NCBI GenBank assembly: GCA_022414725.1
Contig: CM039463.1
Span: 90,274,227 to 90,338,226 of the forward strand
Reading direction: 5' to 3'
Source of the DNA: Microglena sp. YARC
Lineage: Eukaryota > Chlorophyta > Chlorophyceae > Chlamydomonadales > Chlamydomonadaceae
DNA: 64,000 nucleotides
Each line of letters starts with the position of its first letter. Within the stretch, counting starts at the first letter, position 1. Positions 1 through 12,470 of the stretch are shown here, piece after piece. A model generated the notes under the pieces. That model was not told where the DNA came from. It saw nothing but the letters and a program-made list of their open reading frames with translations, and made no database searches. Made by a program: the position numbers and the translations under genes.

Positions 1-3000
1 TAACTAAAACTAAATTTCGGCAAACTCTAACCAAAATGTTGGCTCCCTTGTCCTAGTAATCGTTCTTACCCTGCTATATGAACTGACAGCTCTTCAGCAT
101 TCGCTCAAAACCATACCACCTAACATACTAACCTCAAAACCAATATTACTGAGCAAAAATGTTAGAAGCTCCCTTGTCCTAGTCTGTTCTTATGCTGTTG
201 AACAAAGCTCTTCAGCATTCGCTACTCTAACTAACTCTAACTAAAACTATTTTGGCAAAAATGTTGGCTCCCTTGTCCTAGTATGTTCTTATGCTGTTGA
301 ACTAAAGCTCTTCAGCATTCGCTACTCTAACTAACTCTAACTAAAACTATTTTGGCAAAAATGTTGGCTCCCTTGTCCTAGTATGCTCTTCCACTGTTGA
401 ACTAAAACTCTTCAGCATTCGCTACTCTAACTAACTCTAACTAAAACTATTTTGGCAAAAATGTTGGCTCCCTTGTCCTAGTATGTTCTTACCTGTGACT
501 AAGCTCTTCAGCATTCGCTATCAACAAACGTCAACTAAAACTATTTTGGCAAAAAATGTTGGCTCCCTGTCCTAGTATGTTCTACCATCTGTTGAACTAA
601 GCTCTTCAGCATTCGCTACTCTAACTAACTCTAACTAAAACTATTTGGCAAAAAAAATGTTGGCTCCCATTGTCCTAAGTATGTTCTTACCCTGTTGAAC
701 TAAAGCTCTTCAGCATTCGCTAGCTCTAACTGACTCTAACTAAAACTATTTGGCAAAAATGTTGGCTCCCTTGTCCTAGTATGTTCTTACCCTGTTGAAC
801 TAAAGCTCTTCAGCATTCGCTACTCTACTACTCTAACTAAAACTATTTTGGGCAAAAATGTTGCTCCCTTGCCTAGTATGCTCTCCACTGTTGAACTAAA
901 AACTCTTCAAGCATTTCGCTACTCTAATCTAACTCTACTAAACTATTTTGGCAAAAATGTTGCTCCCTTGTCCTATGTATGTTCTTACCCTGTTTGAACT
1001 AAAGCTCTTCAGCATTACGCTACCTAACGTAACTCTAACTAAAACTATTTGGCAAAATGGTTGGCTCCCTTGTCCTAGTAATTTTCTTACCTGTTTGAAC
1101 TAAGCTCTTCAGCATTCGCTACTCTAACTAACTCTAACTCAAAACAATTTTGGCAAAAATGTTAGCTCCCTTGCCTAGTATTTCTTAACCCTGTTGACTA
1201 AAGCTCTTCAGCATTCGCTACTCTAACTAACTCTAACTAAAACTATTTTGGCAAAAAATGTTGGCTCCCTTGTTCCTAGTATGTTCTTACCCTGTTTGGA
1301 CTAAAGCTCTTCAGCATTCGCTACTCTAATAACTCTAAAACTAAAACTATTTTGGGCAAAAATGTTGGCCCCTTGTCCTAGTATGTTCTTAACCCTGTTG
1401 AACTAAAAGCTCTTCAGCAACATTCGCTACTCTAAACTAACTCCTAACAATAAAAACTATTTTGGCAAAAAATGTTGGCTCCTTGTCCTAAGTATGTTCT
1501 TACGCCTGTTGAACTAAGCTCTTCAGCATTCGCTACTCTAACTACTCTAACTAAAACTATTTTAGGCAAAAATGTTGGCTCACTTGTCCTAGTATGTTTC
1601 TTACCCTGTTGAACTAAAGGCTCTTCAGCAAATTCGCTACTCTAACTAACTCTAACTAAAACTATTTTGGCAAAATGTTGGCTCCCTTGTCCTAGTAAAT
1701 GTTCATCTTACCATTGTTGAACAAAAATAAAGCCTTCAGCATTCCTACTCTAACTACTCTAACTAAAACGATTTGGCCAAAAAATGTTGGCTCCCTTGTC
1801 TAGTATGCTCTTAAACCTGTTGAACTAAAAGCTCTTCAGCTTCGCCTACTCTAACTAACTAACTAAAAACGTTGGCTCCTTTCCTAGATATTGGCTTGAA
1901 CTAAAGTCTTCATCGCTACTCTAACTAACTCTAACTAAAACTATTTTGGCAAAATGTTGGCTCCCTTGTCCTAGTATGTTCTTACCCTGTTGAACTAAAG
2001 CTCTTCGCATTCGCTACTCTAACTAACTCTAACTAAAACCTATTTTGGCAAAAATGTTGGCTCCCTGTCCTAGTATGTTCTTAAACCTGTTGAACTAAGC
2101 TCTTCAGCATTCCGCACTCTAACCTAACTCTAACTAAAACTATTTTGGCAAAATGTGGCTCCCTTGTCTAGTATGTTCTTACCCTGTTGAACTAAAGCTC
2201 TTCAGCATTCGCTACTCTAACTAACTCTAACTAAAACAATTTTGGCAAAAATGTTGGCTCCCTTGTCCTAGTATGTTCTTGAACCCGTGTTGAACTAAAG
2301 CTCTTGCATTCGCTACTCTAACTAACCTCTAAACTAAACTATTTTGGCAAAAAATGTTGGCTCCCTTGTCCCTAGATGTTCTTACCCCTGTTGCCTAAAA
2401 GCTCTTCAGCATTCGCTAGCTCTCTAACTAACACCTAAAACGATTTTGGCAAAAATGTTGGCTCCCTTGTCCTAGTATGTTCTTACCCTGTTGACTAAGC
2501 TCTTCAGCAATTCGCTACTCTAACACTCATGCTGACTAAAACTATTTTGGCATAAAATGTTGGCTCACTTTCCTAGTATGTTTCTTCACCTGTTGAAGCT
2601 AAAGCTGCTTCAGCATTCGCTACTCTAACTAACATCTAATCTAAACTATTTGGCAAAATGTTGGCTCCCTTGTCCTAGTATGTTCTTACCTTGTTGAACT
2701 AAGCTCTTCAGTCATTCGCTAACTCTAACTAACTCTAAACTAAACTATTTTGGCAAAAATGTTGGCTCCCTTGTCCTAGTATGTTCTAAGTATAAAGCTC
2801 TTACTCCTAAGCTCTAAAAGCAATTCGGGCTAACTTCTAACTAAAACTACTATCTTGGCAAAAGACTTGGCTCCCTTGTCTAGTGTATGTTCGTTACCCG
2901 TTGTTGAAACTAAAGTCTCCTTCAGCATTCGGCTACTACTATACTAACTCTAAAAACTAAAACTTATGGGGAATTTTGGCAAAAATGTTGCTCATGTTGG

Positions 3001-6000
3001 TAATGTTCTTACCCTTGTTCTTGAACTAAAGCTTCGTTCAGCATTCGCTACTCTAACTAACCTAACTAGAAACTATCTTGCGGGCCAAAAATGTTGGCTC
3101 CTTGTCCTTAGTTTACCGTTGTTCTACCCTGGTTGAACTAAAGCTCTTCAGCATTCGCGCTACTCTAACTAACTCTAACTAAAAAGATTTGGGCAAAAAT
3201 GTTTCTGGCTCCCTTGTCCTAGTATGAATTCTTACTATTCCCTGTTGAACTAAAGCTCTTCAGCATTCGCTACTACTGAACTAACTCTCACTAAAACTAT
3301 TTTGGCAAAAATGTTGGCTCCCTTGTCCTAGTATGTTCTTACCCTGTTGAACTAAAGCTCTTCTTCAAACATTCGCTACTCTAGAAATACTAACTCTAAA
3401 CTAAAACTATTTTGGCAAAAATGTTGGCTCCCTTGTCCTAGTATGTTTTTTACCCTGAATTACTCTTCATGAACTAAAGCTCTTCAGCATTCGCTCAACT
3501 ATCATCTAAACTAACTCTAACTAAAACTATTTTGGCAAAAAATGTTGGCTCCCTTGTCCTAGTATGTTCTTACCCTGTTGAACTAAAGCTCTTCAGCATT
3601 CCGCTACTCTAACTAACTCTAACTAAAACTATTTTGGCAAAAATGTTGGCTCCCTTGTCCTAGTATGTTCTTACCCTGTTGAACTAAAAGCTCTTCAGGC
3701 ATTCGCTACTCTAACTAACTCTAACTAAAACTATTTTGGCAAAACATGTTTGGCTCCTTGTCCTGTATGTTCTTACCCTGTTGAACTAAAGCTCTTCAGC
3801 ATCCTCGCTACTCTAACTAACTCTAACTAAAACTATTTTGGCAAAAATGTTGGCTCCCTTGTCCTACGTATGTTCTTTACCCTGTTGAACTAAAGCTCTT
3901 CAGCATTCGCTACTCTAACTGAAACTCTAACTAAAACTATTTTGGCCAAAAATGTTGGCTCCCTTGTCCTAGTATGTTTTCTTACCCTGTTGAACTAAAG
4001 CTCTTCAGCATTCGCTACTCTAACTAAACTCTAACTAAAAACTATTTTTGGGCAAAAATGTTGGCTCCCTTGTCCTAGTATGTTTCTTACCCTGTTGAAC
4101 TAAAGCTCTTCAGCCATTCGCTACTCTAACTAACTCTAACTAAAACTATTTTGGCAAAAATGTTGGCTCCCTTGTCCTAGTATGTTTCTTACCTCTGTTG
4201 CCTACTAACTCTAACTAAAACTAAAGCTCTTCAGCATTTTCGCTACTCTAACTAACTCTAACTAAAACTATTTTGGCAAAAATGTTGGCTCCCTTGTCCT
4301 AGTATGTTCTTACCCTGTTGAACTTAAAGCTCTTCAGCATTCCGCCTAACTCTAACTAACTCTAACTAAAACTATTTTGGCAAAAATGTTGGCTCCCTTG
4401 TCCTAGTATGTTCTTACCCTGTTGAACTAAAGCTCTTCAGCATTCGCTACTCTAACTAACTCTAACTAAAAACTATTTTGGCAAAAAATGTTGGCTCCCT
4501 TGTCCTAGTATGTTCTTACCTGTTGAACTAAAGCTCTTCAGCATTCGCTACTCTAACTAACTCTAACTAAAACTATTTGGGCCAAAAATGTTGGCTCCCT
4601 TGTCCTAGTATGTTCTTACCCTGTTGAACTAAAGCTCTTCAGCATTCGCTACTCTAACTAACTCTAAGAACTAAAACTATTTTTGGCAAAATGTTGGCTC
4701 CCTTGTCCTAGTATGTTCTTACCCTGTTGAACTAAAGCTCTTCAGCATTCGCTACTCTAACTAACTCTAACTAAAACTATTTTGGCAAAAACGTTGGCTC
4801 CCTTGTCCTAGTATGTTTTTCTTACCCTGTTGAACTAAAGCTCTTCAGCATTCGCTACTCTAACTAACTCTAACTAAAACTATTTTGGCAAAAAATGTTG
4901 GCTCCCTGTCCTAGTATGTTTCTTTCCTGTTGAACTAAAAGCTCTTCAGGCATTCGCTACTCTAACTAACTCTAACTAAAACTATTTTGGCAAAAATGTT
5001 GGCTCCCTTGTCCTAGTATGTTCTTACCTGTTGAACTAAAGCTCTTCAGCATTCGCTACTCTAACTAACTCTAACTAAAACTATTTTGGCAAAAATGTTG
5101 GCTCCCTTGTCCTAGTATGTTCTTGCTGTTGAACTAAGCTCTTCAGCATTCGCTACTCTAACTAACTCTAACTAAAACTATTTTGGCAAAAATGTTGGCT
5201 CCTTGTCCTAGTATGTTCTTACCCTGTTGAACTAAAGCTCTTCAGCATTCGCTACTCTAACTAACTCTAACTAAAACTATTTTGGCAAAAATGTTGGCTC
5301 CCTTGTCCTATGTATGTTCTTACCCTGTTGAACTAAAGCTCTTCAGCATTCGCTACTCTAACTAACTCTAACTAAACTATTTTGGCAAAAATGTTGGCTC
5401 CCTTGTCCTAGTATGTTCTTATGCTGTTGAACTAAAAAGCTCTTCAGCATGTTGGCTCCCTTTCGCTACTCTAAACTAACTCTAACTAAAACTATTTTGG
5501 CAAAAATGTTGGCTCCCTTGTCCTAGTATGTTCTTACCCTGTTGAACTAAAGCTCTTCAGCATTCGCTACTCTAACTAACTCTAACTAAAACTATTTTGG
5601 CAAAAAATGTTGGCTCCCTTGTCCTAGTATGCCTCTTCTTACCCTGTTGAACTAAAGCTCTTCAGCATTCGCTACTCTAACTAACTCTAACTAAAACTAT
5701 TTTGGCAAAAATGTTGGCTTCCCTTGTCCTAGTATGTTTTCTTACCCTGTTGAACTAAAGCTCTTCAGCATTCGCTACTCTAACTAACTCTAACTAAAAA
5801 CTATTTTGGCAAAAATGTTGGCTCCCTTGTCCTAGTATGTTCTTACCCTGTTGAACTAAAGCTCTTCAGCATTCGCTACTCTAACTAACTCTAACTAAAA
5901 CTATTTTGGCAAAAATGTTGGCTCCCTTGTCCTAGTATGTTCTTACCCTGTTGAACTAAAGCTCTTCAGCATTCGCTACTCTAACTAACTCTAACTAAAA

Positions 6001-7740
6001 ACTATTTTGGCAAAAAATGTTGGCTCCCTTGTCCTAGTATGTTCTTACCCTGTTGAACTAAACTCTTCAGCATTCGCTCTTCAGCATTCGCTACTAACTA
6101 ACTCTAACTAAAACTATTTTGGCAATGCTCTTTGGCTCCCTTGTCCTAGTATGTTTCTTACCCTGTTGAACTAAAGCTCTTCAGCATTCGCTACTCTAAC
6201 TAACTAAAACTATTTTTGGCAAAAACTATTTAAGTAGTACCCTGTTGAACTACTAAAGCTCTTCAGCATTCGCTACTTCTAACTAAACTCTTAACTAACT
6301 AACTATTTTGGCAAACATGTTGCTTTGCCTTATGTCCTAGTATAAAAGCTATCTAACTAACTCTAACTAAAACTATTTTGCGAAAAATGTTGGCTCCCTT
6401 GTCCTAGTATGAACTTACCCTGTTGAACTAAAGCTCTTCAGCATTCGCTACTCTAACTAACTCTAACTAAAACTATTTTGGAAAAAATGTTGGCTCCCTT
6501 GTCCTAGTATGTTCTTACCCTGTTGAACTAAAGCTCTTCAGCATTCGCTACTCTAACTAACTCTAACTAAAACTATTTTGGCAAAAATGTTGGCTCCCTT
6601 GTCCTAGTATGTTCTTACCCTGTTGAACTAAAGCTCTTCAGCATTCGCTACTCTAACTAACTCTAACTAAAACTATTTTGGCAAAAATGTTGGCTCCCTT
6701 GTCCTAGTATGCTCTTCCCCTGTTGAACTAAAGCTCTTCAGCATTCGCTACTCTAACTAACTCTAACTAAAACTATTTTGGCAAAAATGTTGGCTCCCTT
6801 GTCCTAGTATGTTCTTACCCTGTTGAACTAAAGCTCTTCAGCATTCGCTACTCTAACTAACTCTAACTAAAACTTTTTGGCAAAAATGTTGGCTCCCTTG
6901 TCCTAGTATGTTCTTACCCTGTTGAACTAAAGCTCTTCAGCATTCGCTACTCTAACTAACTCTAACTAAAACTATTTTGGCAAAAATGTTGGCTCCCTTG
7001 TCCTAGTATGTTCTTACCCTGTTGAACTAAAGCTCTTCAGCATTCGCTACTCTAACTAACTCTGACTAAAACTATTTTGGAAAACATGTTGGCTCCCTTG
7101 TCCTAGTATGTTCTTACCCTGTTGAACTAAAGCTCTTCAGCATTCGCTACTCTAACTAACTCTAACTAAAACTATTTTGGCAAAAATGTTGGCTCCCTTG
7201 TCCTAGTATGTTCTTACCCTGTTGAACTAAAGCTCTTCAGCATTCGCTACTCTAACTATCTCTAACTAAAACTATTTTGGCAAAAATGTTGGCTCCCTTG
7301 TCCTAGTATGTTCTTACCCTGTTGAACTAAAGCTCTTCAGCATTCGCTACTCTAACTAACTCTAACTAAAACTATTTTGGCCAAAATGTTGGCTCCCTTG
7401 TCCTAGTATGTTCTTACCCTGTTGAACTAAAGCTCTTCAGCATTCGCTACTCTAACTAACTCTAACTAAAACTATTTTGGCAAAAATGTTGGCTCCCTTG
7501 TCCTAGTATGTTCTTACCCTGTTGAACTAAAGCTCTTCAGCATTCGCTACTCTAACTAACTCTAACTAAAACTATTTGGGCAAAAATGTTGGCTCCCTTG
7601 TCCTAGTATGTTCTTACCCTGTTGAACTAAAGCTCTTCAGCATTCGCTACTCTAACTAACTCTAACTAAAACTATTTTGGCAAAAATGTTGGCTCCCCTG
7701 TCCTAGTATGTTCTTATGCTGTTGAACTAAAGCTCTTCAG
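1..7740. repeat. 100-bp tandem satellite array
   Basis: About 77 head-to-tail copies of one monomer. The block GCATTCGCTA recurs exactly every 100 bases, for example at 6541, 6641 and 6741. From about 4.6 kb rightward the copies are nearly identical. The first 3 kb is full of single-base insertions and deletions, and around 2790-3010 and 6200-6360 several monomers are scrambled. No gene is seen. About 40 bases of the monomer resemble the 3' part of an ankyrin exon read on the minus strand (see findings). Confidence 0.97.
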
Positions 7741-7946
7741 AATTTGCTACTGATACACCTCACCTATTCTCTGGCAGAAATCAGTTATCTTACTGCATGA
7801 TCTAGCTTAGCAGCGAATACGGTACGTCTTTTCTTTCCCTGTCAAACTACTGCGGAAACCTGAAAATGTTGTTTTGTGACCAAGTTAAGGACAGACTGAC
7901 GGACATTTTTCTCGGGATAATCCCTTCTTTATTGTTTTCCTCTTTT
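7741..7946. other. Satellite-to-gene junction
   Basis: The last satellite unit breaks off near 7750. It is followed by a short stretch (about 7757-7785) that resembles the 3' end of the neighbouring ankyrin exon. The rest, to 7946, is pyrimidine-rich unique sequence in which I see no gene. Confidence 0.5.
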
Positions 7947-8078
7947 TCATTCAGTTAACAAGTACAATGGGCATATCACCTGCTCTTTGGCGGAAATGTC
8001 TGTTCCCCTGTCCAGCAAAACATTTATGACGTCCACATGCCCACCGTAGGCCGCCTCATGCAAGGCAGTCCAACCATT
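7947..8078 (-). CDS. Ankyrin gene I, last visible exon
   Basis: The exon opens after a CTCCTCAG acceptor and encodes one full 33-residue ankyrin repeat starting NGWTALHEAAYGG and ending VLLDRGTDISAKEQ at 7980. A GTGATA donor-like site follows. Reading on without splicing adds about ten residues (VICPLYLLTE) and a stop at 7947. The paralogue at 28590-28733 behaves the same way, so this is probably the terminal exon. Confidence 0.65.
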   Translation of the reverse strand, partial: NGWTALHEAAYGGHVDVINVLLDRGTDISAKEQVICPLYLLTE

Positions 8079-8880
8079 CTGAGGAGAAAGCAGTGGTGTG
8101 AGAGTGAGTGAGCTAGTGGTTGTCATTGACTTGCTCCAGCACTTCTCCTTTTTTAGTTGTGAAAGGTATTTCACCCCAGGAGGTGGCCCTCCCTACACAA
8201 ATAAACCAGCAGCACCGAGGATTCAGTTCGAATGGAAAACAATTATATTCACTTGCCATAGTTTTAAACAACCATAGCACTGCATGCAAAGACAGGCTTT
8301 CAAGTGTGAGTAACTCTCCACTATTTTTGCAAGCATGTGTTTGTACACACCAGGGTGCGTCAGTTTATACTGCCCACCTATTCCCTATATGATCAGAATT
8401 ACATAATTCAAATCCAACTCCAAACTCTCCACTATTTGTGCAAGCATGTGTTTCTACACACCAGGGTGCGTCAGCTTGTACTGCCCTAGGGTACAAGTAC
8501 AAACTGCTCTCCACTATTTGTGCAAGCATGTGTTTCTACACATCAGAGTGACTGGCGTTAAATGCATACACCATCACACGTCACTGCGTAGTGCCCTAGG
8601 TTTTAGTGTTGGAAGTGCAGTTTTCGGTTTTCAGTTGTTGTGGTGACGACGAGAACAACAATAAAAACACTACTTACAAAGTCACATGCAAGTGAACAAC
8701 ACTCTCCATTATTTGTGCAAGCATGTGTTTCTACACATCAGGGTGACTCGTTGAATGCATACACCACCACACTTCAGTTCCTACTGCCCTATCTAGGGTT
8801 TAGAGTAGGTTGGAGAGTGCAGTCCTCAGTGATCCATCCTCCCCTGCACTCAGGTCAAACAATTATAATGGGCAACTCAC

Positions 8881-8988
8881 TGTGAAAGAGTCTGAAGCAG
8901 TAGCTGAGATGTTGGCCCCCCTGTCCAACAACGCATTCACAACGTCCACATGACCATTGTAGGCCGCCCAATTAAGGGGAGGTGCACC
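8881..8988 (-). CDS. Ankyrin gene I, exon (repeat GAPPLNWAAYNG)
   Basis: A 108-nt phase-0 exon between an AG acceptor (8989-8990) and a GTGAGT donor (8878-8880 onward). It encodes one ankyrin repeat with the helix core AAYNGHVDVVNALLDRGANISA. The usual TPLH is PPLN here. The exon has a three-codon C-terminal extension relative to the 33-residue norm. Confidence 0.75.
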
Positions 8989-9190
8989 CTGAGTAGCCGG
9001 CAGTGGTATGAGAGTGTGCGAGTTGGTAATTGACAATTACTTGTTGCTGCACTCAAGTAACAAAGTTTATTGGCCCAGGGTTGGGTGAACTTAACCCCAG
9101 GTGTTACACCTAGAGCAGGTACTCGAGGAAGAATTTTGGATGAGAGAGTCACCATGCATGTTTAGTTTGTCCCTAGACTTTGCATATGGT

Positions 9191-9571
9191 TAGGGAGCGG
9201 CAGGGGGGGGGGGTAGCTGGGTAGCGCTACCTAGCGCTACCTAGCGCTACTCGCGCTACCTAGCGCTACCTGCCGTGCTCGCATAGCTGGTTTTGAGCTA
9301 TTAATGTCGGTAACTTGTCCTCGAAGTTGCTATTTGGTACCGATTTTGCATAGCTTTTCGCAATCCAAGGAACCCGACTTTCGCATTCGCGAAGCGTGAT
9401 TCCGTTCATACAGCAAGGTAACCCGGAGCCTGTCGCGACCTACCCTTTCTCATGGTAAGATTTTCAATGGCTACATTTGGCTAAGTTAGCTCCCAGCTAC
9501 TAGGACTAACCCAGCTATTAGGACTATTAGTCCTACTTTTGGCCACGGTTAGGACTACCTGCCGCTCCCTA
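9191..9571. mobile_element. hAT-like MITE
   Basis: A 381-bp insertion in an ankyrin intron. It has perfect 14-bp terminal inverted repeats (TAGGGAGCGGCAGG and its complement) and is flanked by identical 8-bp target duplications CATATGGT at 9183-9190 and 9572-9579. An 8-bp duplication with TAGGG-type ends is the hAT hallmark. There is no transposase. Inside, near 9219-9267, the self-complementary motif TAGCGCTACC is repeated about five times. Confidence 0.9.
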
Positions 9572-9605
9572 CATATGGTTAGGCGTGGCAATGAATTGCT
9601 GCTAC

Positions 9606-9840
9606 AATCAAGTAACATAATTTGAAACAACAATTGTACATGTAACAATGGCAAACACAACATAATTTAAAACACAAATTGCGCATGTAACAAAGTCGAA
9701 CACAACATAGTTTAAAACACAAATTGCGCATGTAACGATGGCAAACACAACATAATTTATAACAGCAATTGCACCTGTAACAAAGTCGAACACAGCATAG
9801 CGTAAAACAACATTTGCGCGCGTAACAAAGGCAAACTTGT
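9606..9840. repeat. Minisatellite of about 58 bp in an intron
   Basis: Four to five diverged tandem copies of a unit that alternates AACACAAATTGCGCATGTAAC with a GGCAAACACAACATA-type block. It lies in the intron between the ankyrin exons at 8.9 and 10.3 kb. Open frames across it on the minus strand are repeat artefacts. Confidence 0.8.
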
Positions 9841-10293
9841 GAGTGTGAAATACTCTCCACTGTTTGTGCAAGAAGTTGTCATTGACTTGCTACTGCACTT
9901 GCCATAGTTTAAAACAACCATAGCACTGCTTGCAAAGGCAGGCTTTCAAGTGTGAGTAACTCTCCACTATTTGTGCAAGTTTGTGTTTCTACACATCAGG
10001 GTGCGTCAGTTTGTACTGCCCTAGGGTAGAAGTACAAAATACTCTCCATTGTTTGTGCAAGAAAGTGTTTCTACACATCAGGGTGACTTGCGTTGAATGC
10101 ATACACCACCTCACGGCAGTTCGTACATACCTACTTAGTGTTTAGGGCTGGAGTGTGTAGCTTTCAGTTTTTCCTTACTGTGGTGGCTGATCACACCGAC
10201 TAGGGACAATCATGTGTTTGGGTCTAGGGTGCGGTATTTGGTGATCAATTATCTCCCCGTACTCAGGTCAAACAAGTATAATGGGCGCCTTAC

Positions 10294-10389
10294 ATCAGTT
10301 TTGACTTGGATGTCGGCCCCCAAGTCCAACAACGCATTTACGGCATCCACATACCCAGAGCTGGCCGCAAGAGCGAGGGGAGTCGAACC
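10294..10389 (-). CDS. Ankyrin gene I, exon (repeat GSTPLALAASSG)
   Basis: A 96-nt phase-0 exon from a TTTTCAG acceptor to a GTAAGG donor. It encodes 32 residues, GSTPLALAASSGYVDAVNALL then DLGADIQVKTD, a complete ankyrin repeat missing only the first residue. Truncated relatives occur at 29971-30028 and 31234-31291 in copy II. Confidence 0.75.
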
Positions 10390-10664
10390 CTGAAAAGTAA
10401 GCAGTGGTAAGGACGTAAGTGAGCTGGTAGTTATTACAATTGCAAATGTACTGAACTAACGCAGTTTACAACAACAACAACAACAACAACAACAACACTG
10501 CTTACAAAGGCATATGATAACTATTCTCCGGAGTTTGTTCAAGCATGTGTTTCTGCACATATTATATGGTAATTGTGGTTGCTGAACACACAAACTTGGG
10601 ATTAGAATGTGTTCGGCTCAACGGTTTGGTATCCAGAGATTTACCCTCCCACGCATTGGGTCAC

Positions 10665-10780
10665 CGACCGACCGACCAACCAACCAACCAACCAACCAAC
10701 CAACCAACCAACCAACCAACCAACCAACCAACCAACCAACCAACCAACCAACCAACCAACCAACCAACCAACCAACCAAT
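10665..10780. repeat. (CCAA)n tetranucleotide microsatellite
   Basis: About 28 uninterrupted copies of CCAA/ACCA directly inside the donor side of the intron. Weak shorter counterparts sit at the same place in copy II (29123 and 30382), so the array expanded locally in copy I. Confidence 0.95.
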
Positions 10781-10800
10781 GCTAGAAGCCATTCTCTCAC

Positions 10801-10905
10801 ATAAGAATTAATGGCTGATACGTTGGCCCCCCCGTCCAACAACGCATTCAAGGTGTCCATATTTCCAGTGTAGGTCGCCGCATAATGAAGGGGAGTCCAG
10901 CCATC
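10801..10905 (-). CDS. Ankyrin gene I, exon (repeat [14 protein letters not shown])
   Basis: A 105-nt phase-0 exon between an ACTCATCAG acceptor and a GTGAGAG donor, encoding 35 residues. It has one extra residue in the AATYTG turn compared with the 33-residue consensus and ends [11 protein letters not shown]. Paralogues with the same extra residue: 29153-29257, 30412-30516, 32187-32291 and 48587-48691. Confidence 0.8.
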
Positions 10906-11304
10906 CTGATGAGTAAGCAGTGGTATGAGAGCAGGTGAGCTGGTACTCTGGTAGTTGTCACTGAGTTGCTACTGCACTTTAGGGACACACGGTTTATAAC
11001 AACAAGTACACTGCTAACAAAGGCACTCTTGCGGGTGTGAACTACTAGACACTGCTACAACAACTAACATACATACAAACACGTCTGGGTGAATGGGGTT
11101 GAATGCATACACTAGTACACCACTACACGTCAGTTTGTACTGCACTAGGGTTTAGGGTTAGGGAGAGTGGAGTTTTTGGTGTTTGCTTACTGAGGCGGCT
11201 GAACAAACTGAATAGAGACCATGATGCGTTTGGGTCAAGGGTTTGGTATTTGATTATCCATTCTCCCCCACTTGTAGGTCAAGCAAGTGTAATGTGAGAC
11301 TCAC

Positions 11305-11403
11305 CGAATCTGCGGCTTCAGTATCGGCCCCCCTGTCCAACAACGCATTTATGGCATCCACCTGGCCATTGCCGACAGCAAGATGGAGGGGAGTCACACC
11401 ATC
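11305..11403 (-). CDS. Ankyrin gene I, exon (repeat DGVTPLHLAVGNG)
   Basis: A 99-nt phase-0 exon between a CTCCTCAG acceptor and a GTGAGTC donor. It encodes exactly one ankyrin repeat of 33 residues with the core VDAINALLDRGADTEAADS. Orthologous exons are at 29753, 31016, 32799 and 49628. Confidence 0.82.
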
Positions 11404-11886
11404 CTGAGGAGTAAGTTGTGTTATGAGAGCAAGTGAGCTGGCAGTTATTCGTCATTAAGTACTGTCGTCATTAAGTACTGTAGTCATTAAGTACTGTAGT
11501 CATTAATTGCAACTTCACTGAATTAACGCATTTAACAGTAACAATAGCCAATTATCACAAAGGCAACAACAACAACAACAACAGCAACAGCAACAACAAC
11601 AACAACAACACTGATTACAAAGGCATATTTGCAAGTGAGAACTATCCTCCGGTGTTTGTTCAAGCATGTGTTCCTACAAGTAATGGTGGGTATGTTTTAT
11701 GCATACACCACCACACATCAGTGTGTACGGCCCTATGTTTCAGGGTTGGGGAGTGCAGTATTAAGTACCATATTTGGTTGTGGTGGCTGAACACATTGAC
11801 TAGGATATGGGCAAGCATGCGTTCGGTCCAAAGTCTATTCGGTGATCCTCCTCCCCCGAATGAGACAAATAACATATAATGAGCAA

Positions 11887-12085
11887 AATCTCCTATGACG
11901 ATTGGCTCAATGGTTGAGTTTGTGAAATCAGGCAGAAGGTGCGGGGTTTGAATCTCTACGGGTGCGCTTTAGTGTTCGCGGTCGCTGTCAACCGCCATGG
12001 TAGCTTGTACAGGTAAAGTAGCAGCCCGTTCTCTACCGACGTAAGACAGGGCTCCCTTAATTCCGCGCCCCAGGCGTTATCATTC
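11887..12085 (+). mobile_element. tRNA-derived SINE, full copy
   Basis: A 199-bp insertion flanked by near-perfect 10-bp duplications TAATGAGCAA (11877-11886) and TAATGAACAA (12086-12095). Copy III has the empty site near 50250. The head looks like a tRNA: an A-box-like TGGCTCAATGG at 11903-11913 with a D-stem GCTC/GAGT, and a B-box-like GGTTTGAATCT near 11944. The body ends GGCTCCCTTAATTCCGCGCC and GGCGTTATCATT. A second copy lies on the minus strand at about 27800-28005. Confidence 0.82.
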
Positions 12086-12100
12086 TAATGAACAACTCAC

Positions 12101-12211
12101 GCTATAAAAGGCTGTAGCTGTCGCGGATATGTTGGCTCCCATGTCCAGCAACGCATCCAAGGTGTCCACATTCCCAGTGTAGGCCGCCATATGGAGGGGA
12201 GTCCAACCAAG
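12101..12211 (-). CDS. Ankyrin gene I, exon (repeat LGWTPLHMAAYTG)
   Basis: A 111-nt phase-0 exon between a CTCCTCAG acceptor and a GTGAGTT donor. It encodes a repeat with the core NVDTLDALLDMGANISATA plus a four-residue tail (AFYS). Nearly identical exons are at 33361-33471 and 50270-50380, which anchors the alignment of the three gene copies. Confidence 0.82.
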
Positions 12212-12470
12212 CTGAGGAGTAAGCAGTGGTATGAGAGCATGTAAGCTGGTAGTTGCCACTAAATTGCTAATGCACAAGTAATTGTATTTACAACAGCAAC
12301 ACCATCCACTTATTACCAAGGCACGCTTGCAAGTGAGAACTACTGTCCATCGTTTTTGCAAGCAAGTGTTTAGGGTTAGGAGGGGGGTAGAAGCTTAGTG
12401 CTAATAGCGCTATTAGTGCTAGTTTGGTCTGCGGTTAGCCCTAAAATCCGAACCCAACAAGTTTCTACAC

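Noticed and set aside
1..7740. CRISPR array
   Set aside because: The whole 100-bp unit is repeated; there are no unique spacers, and the genome is eukaryotic.
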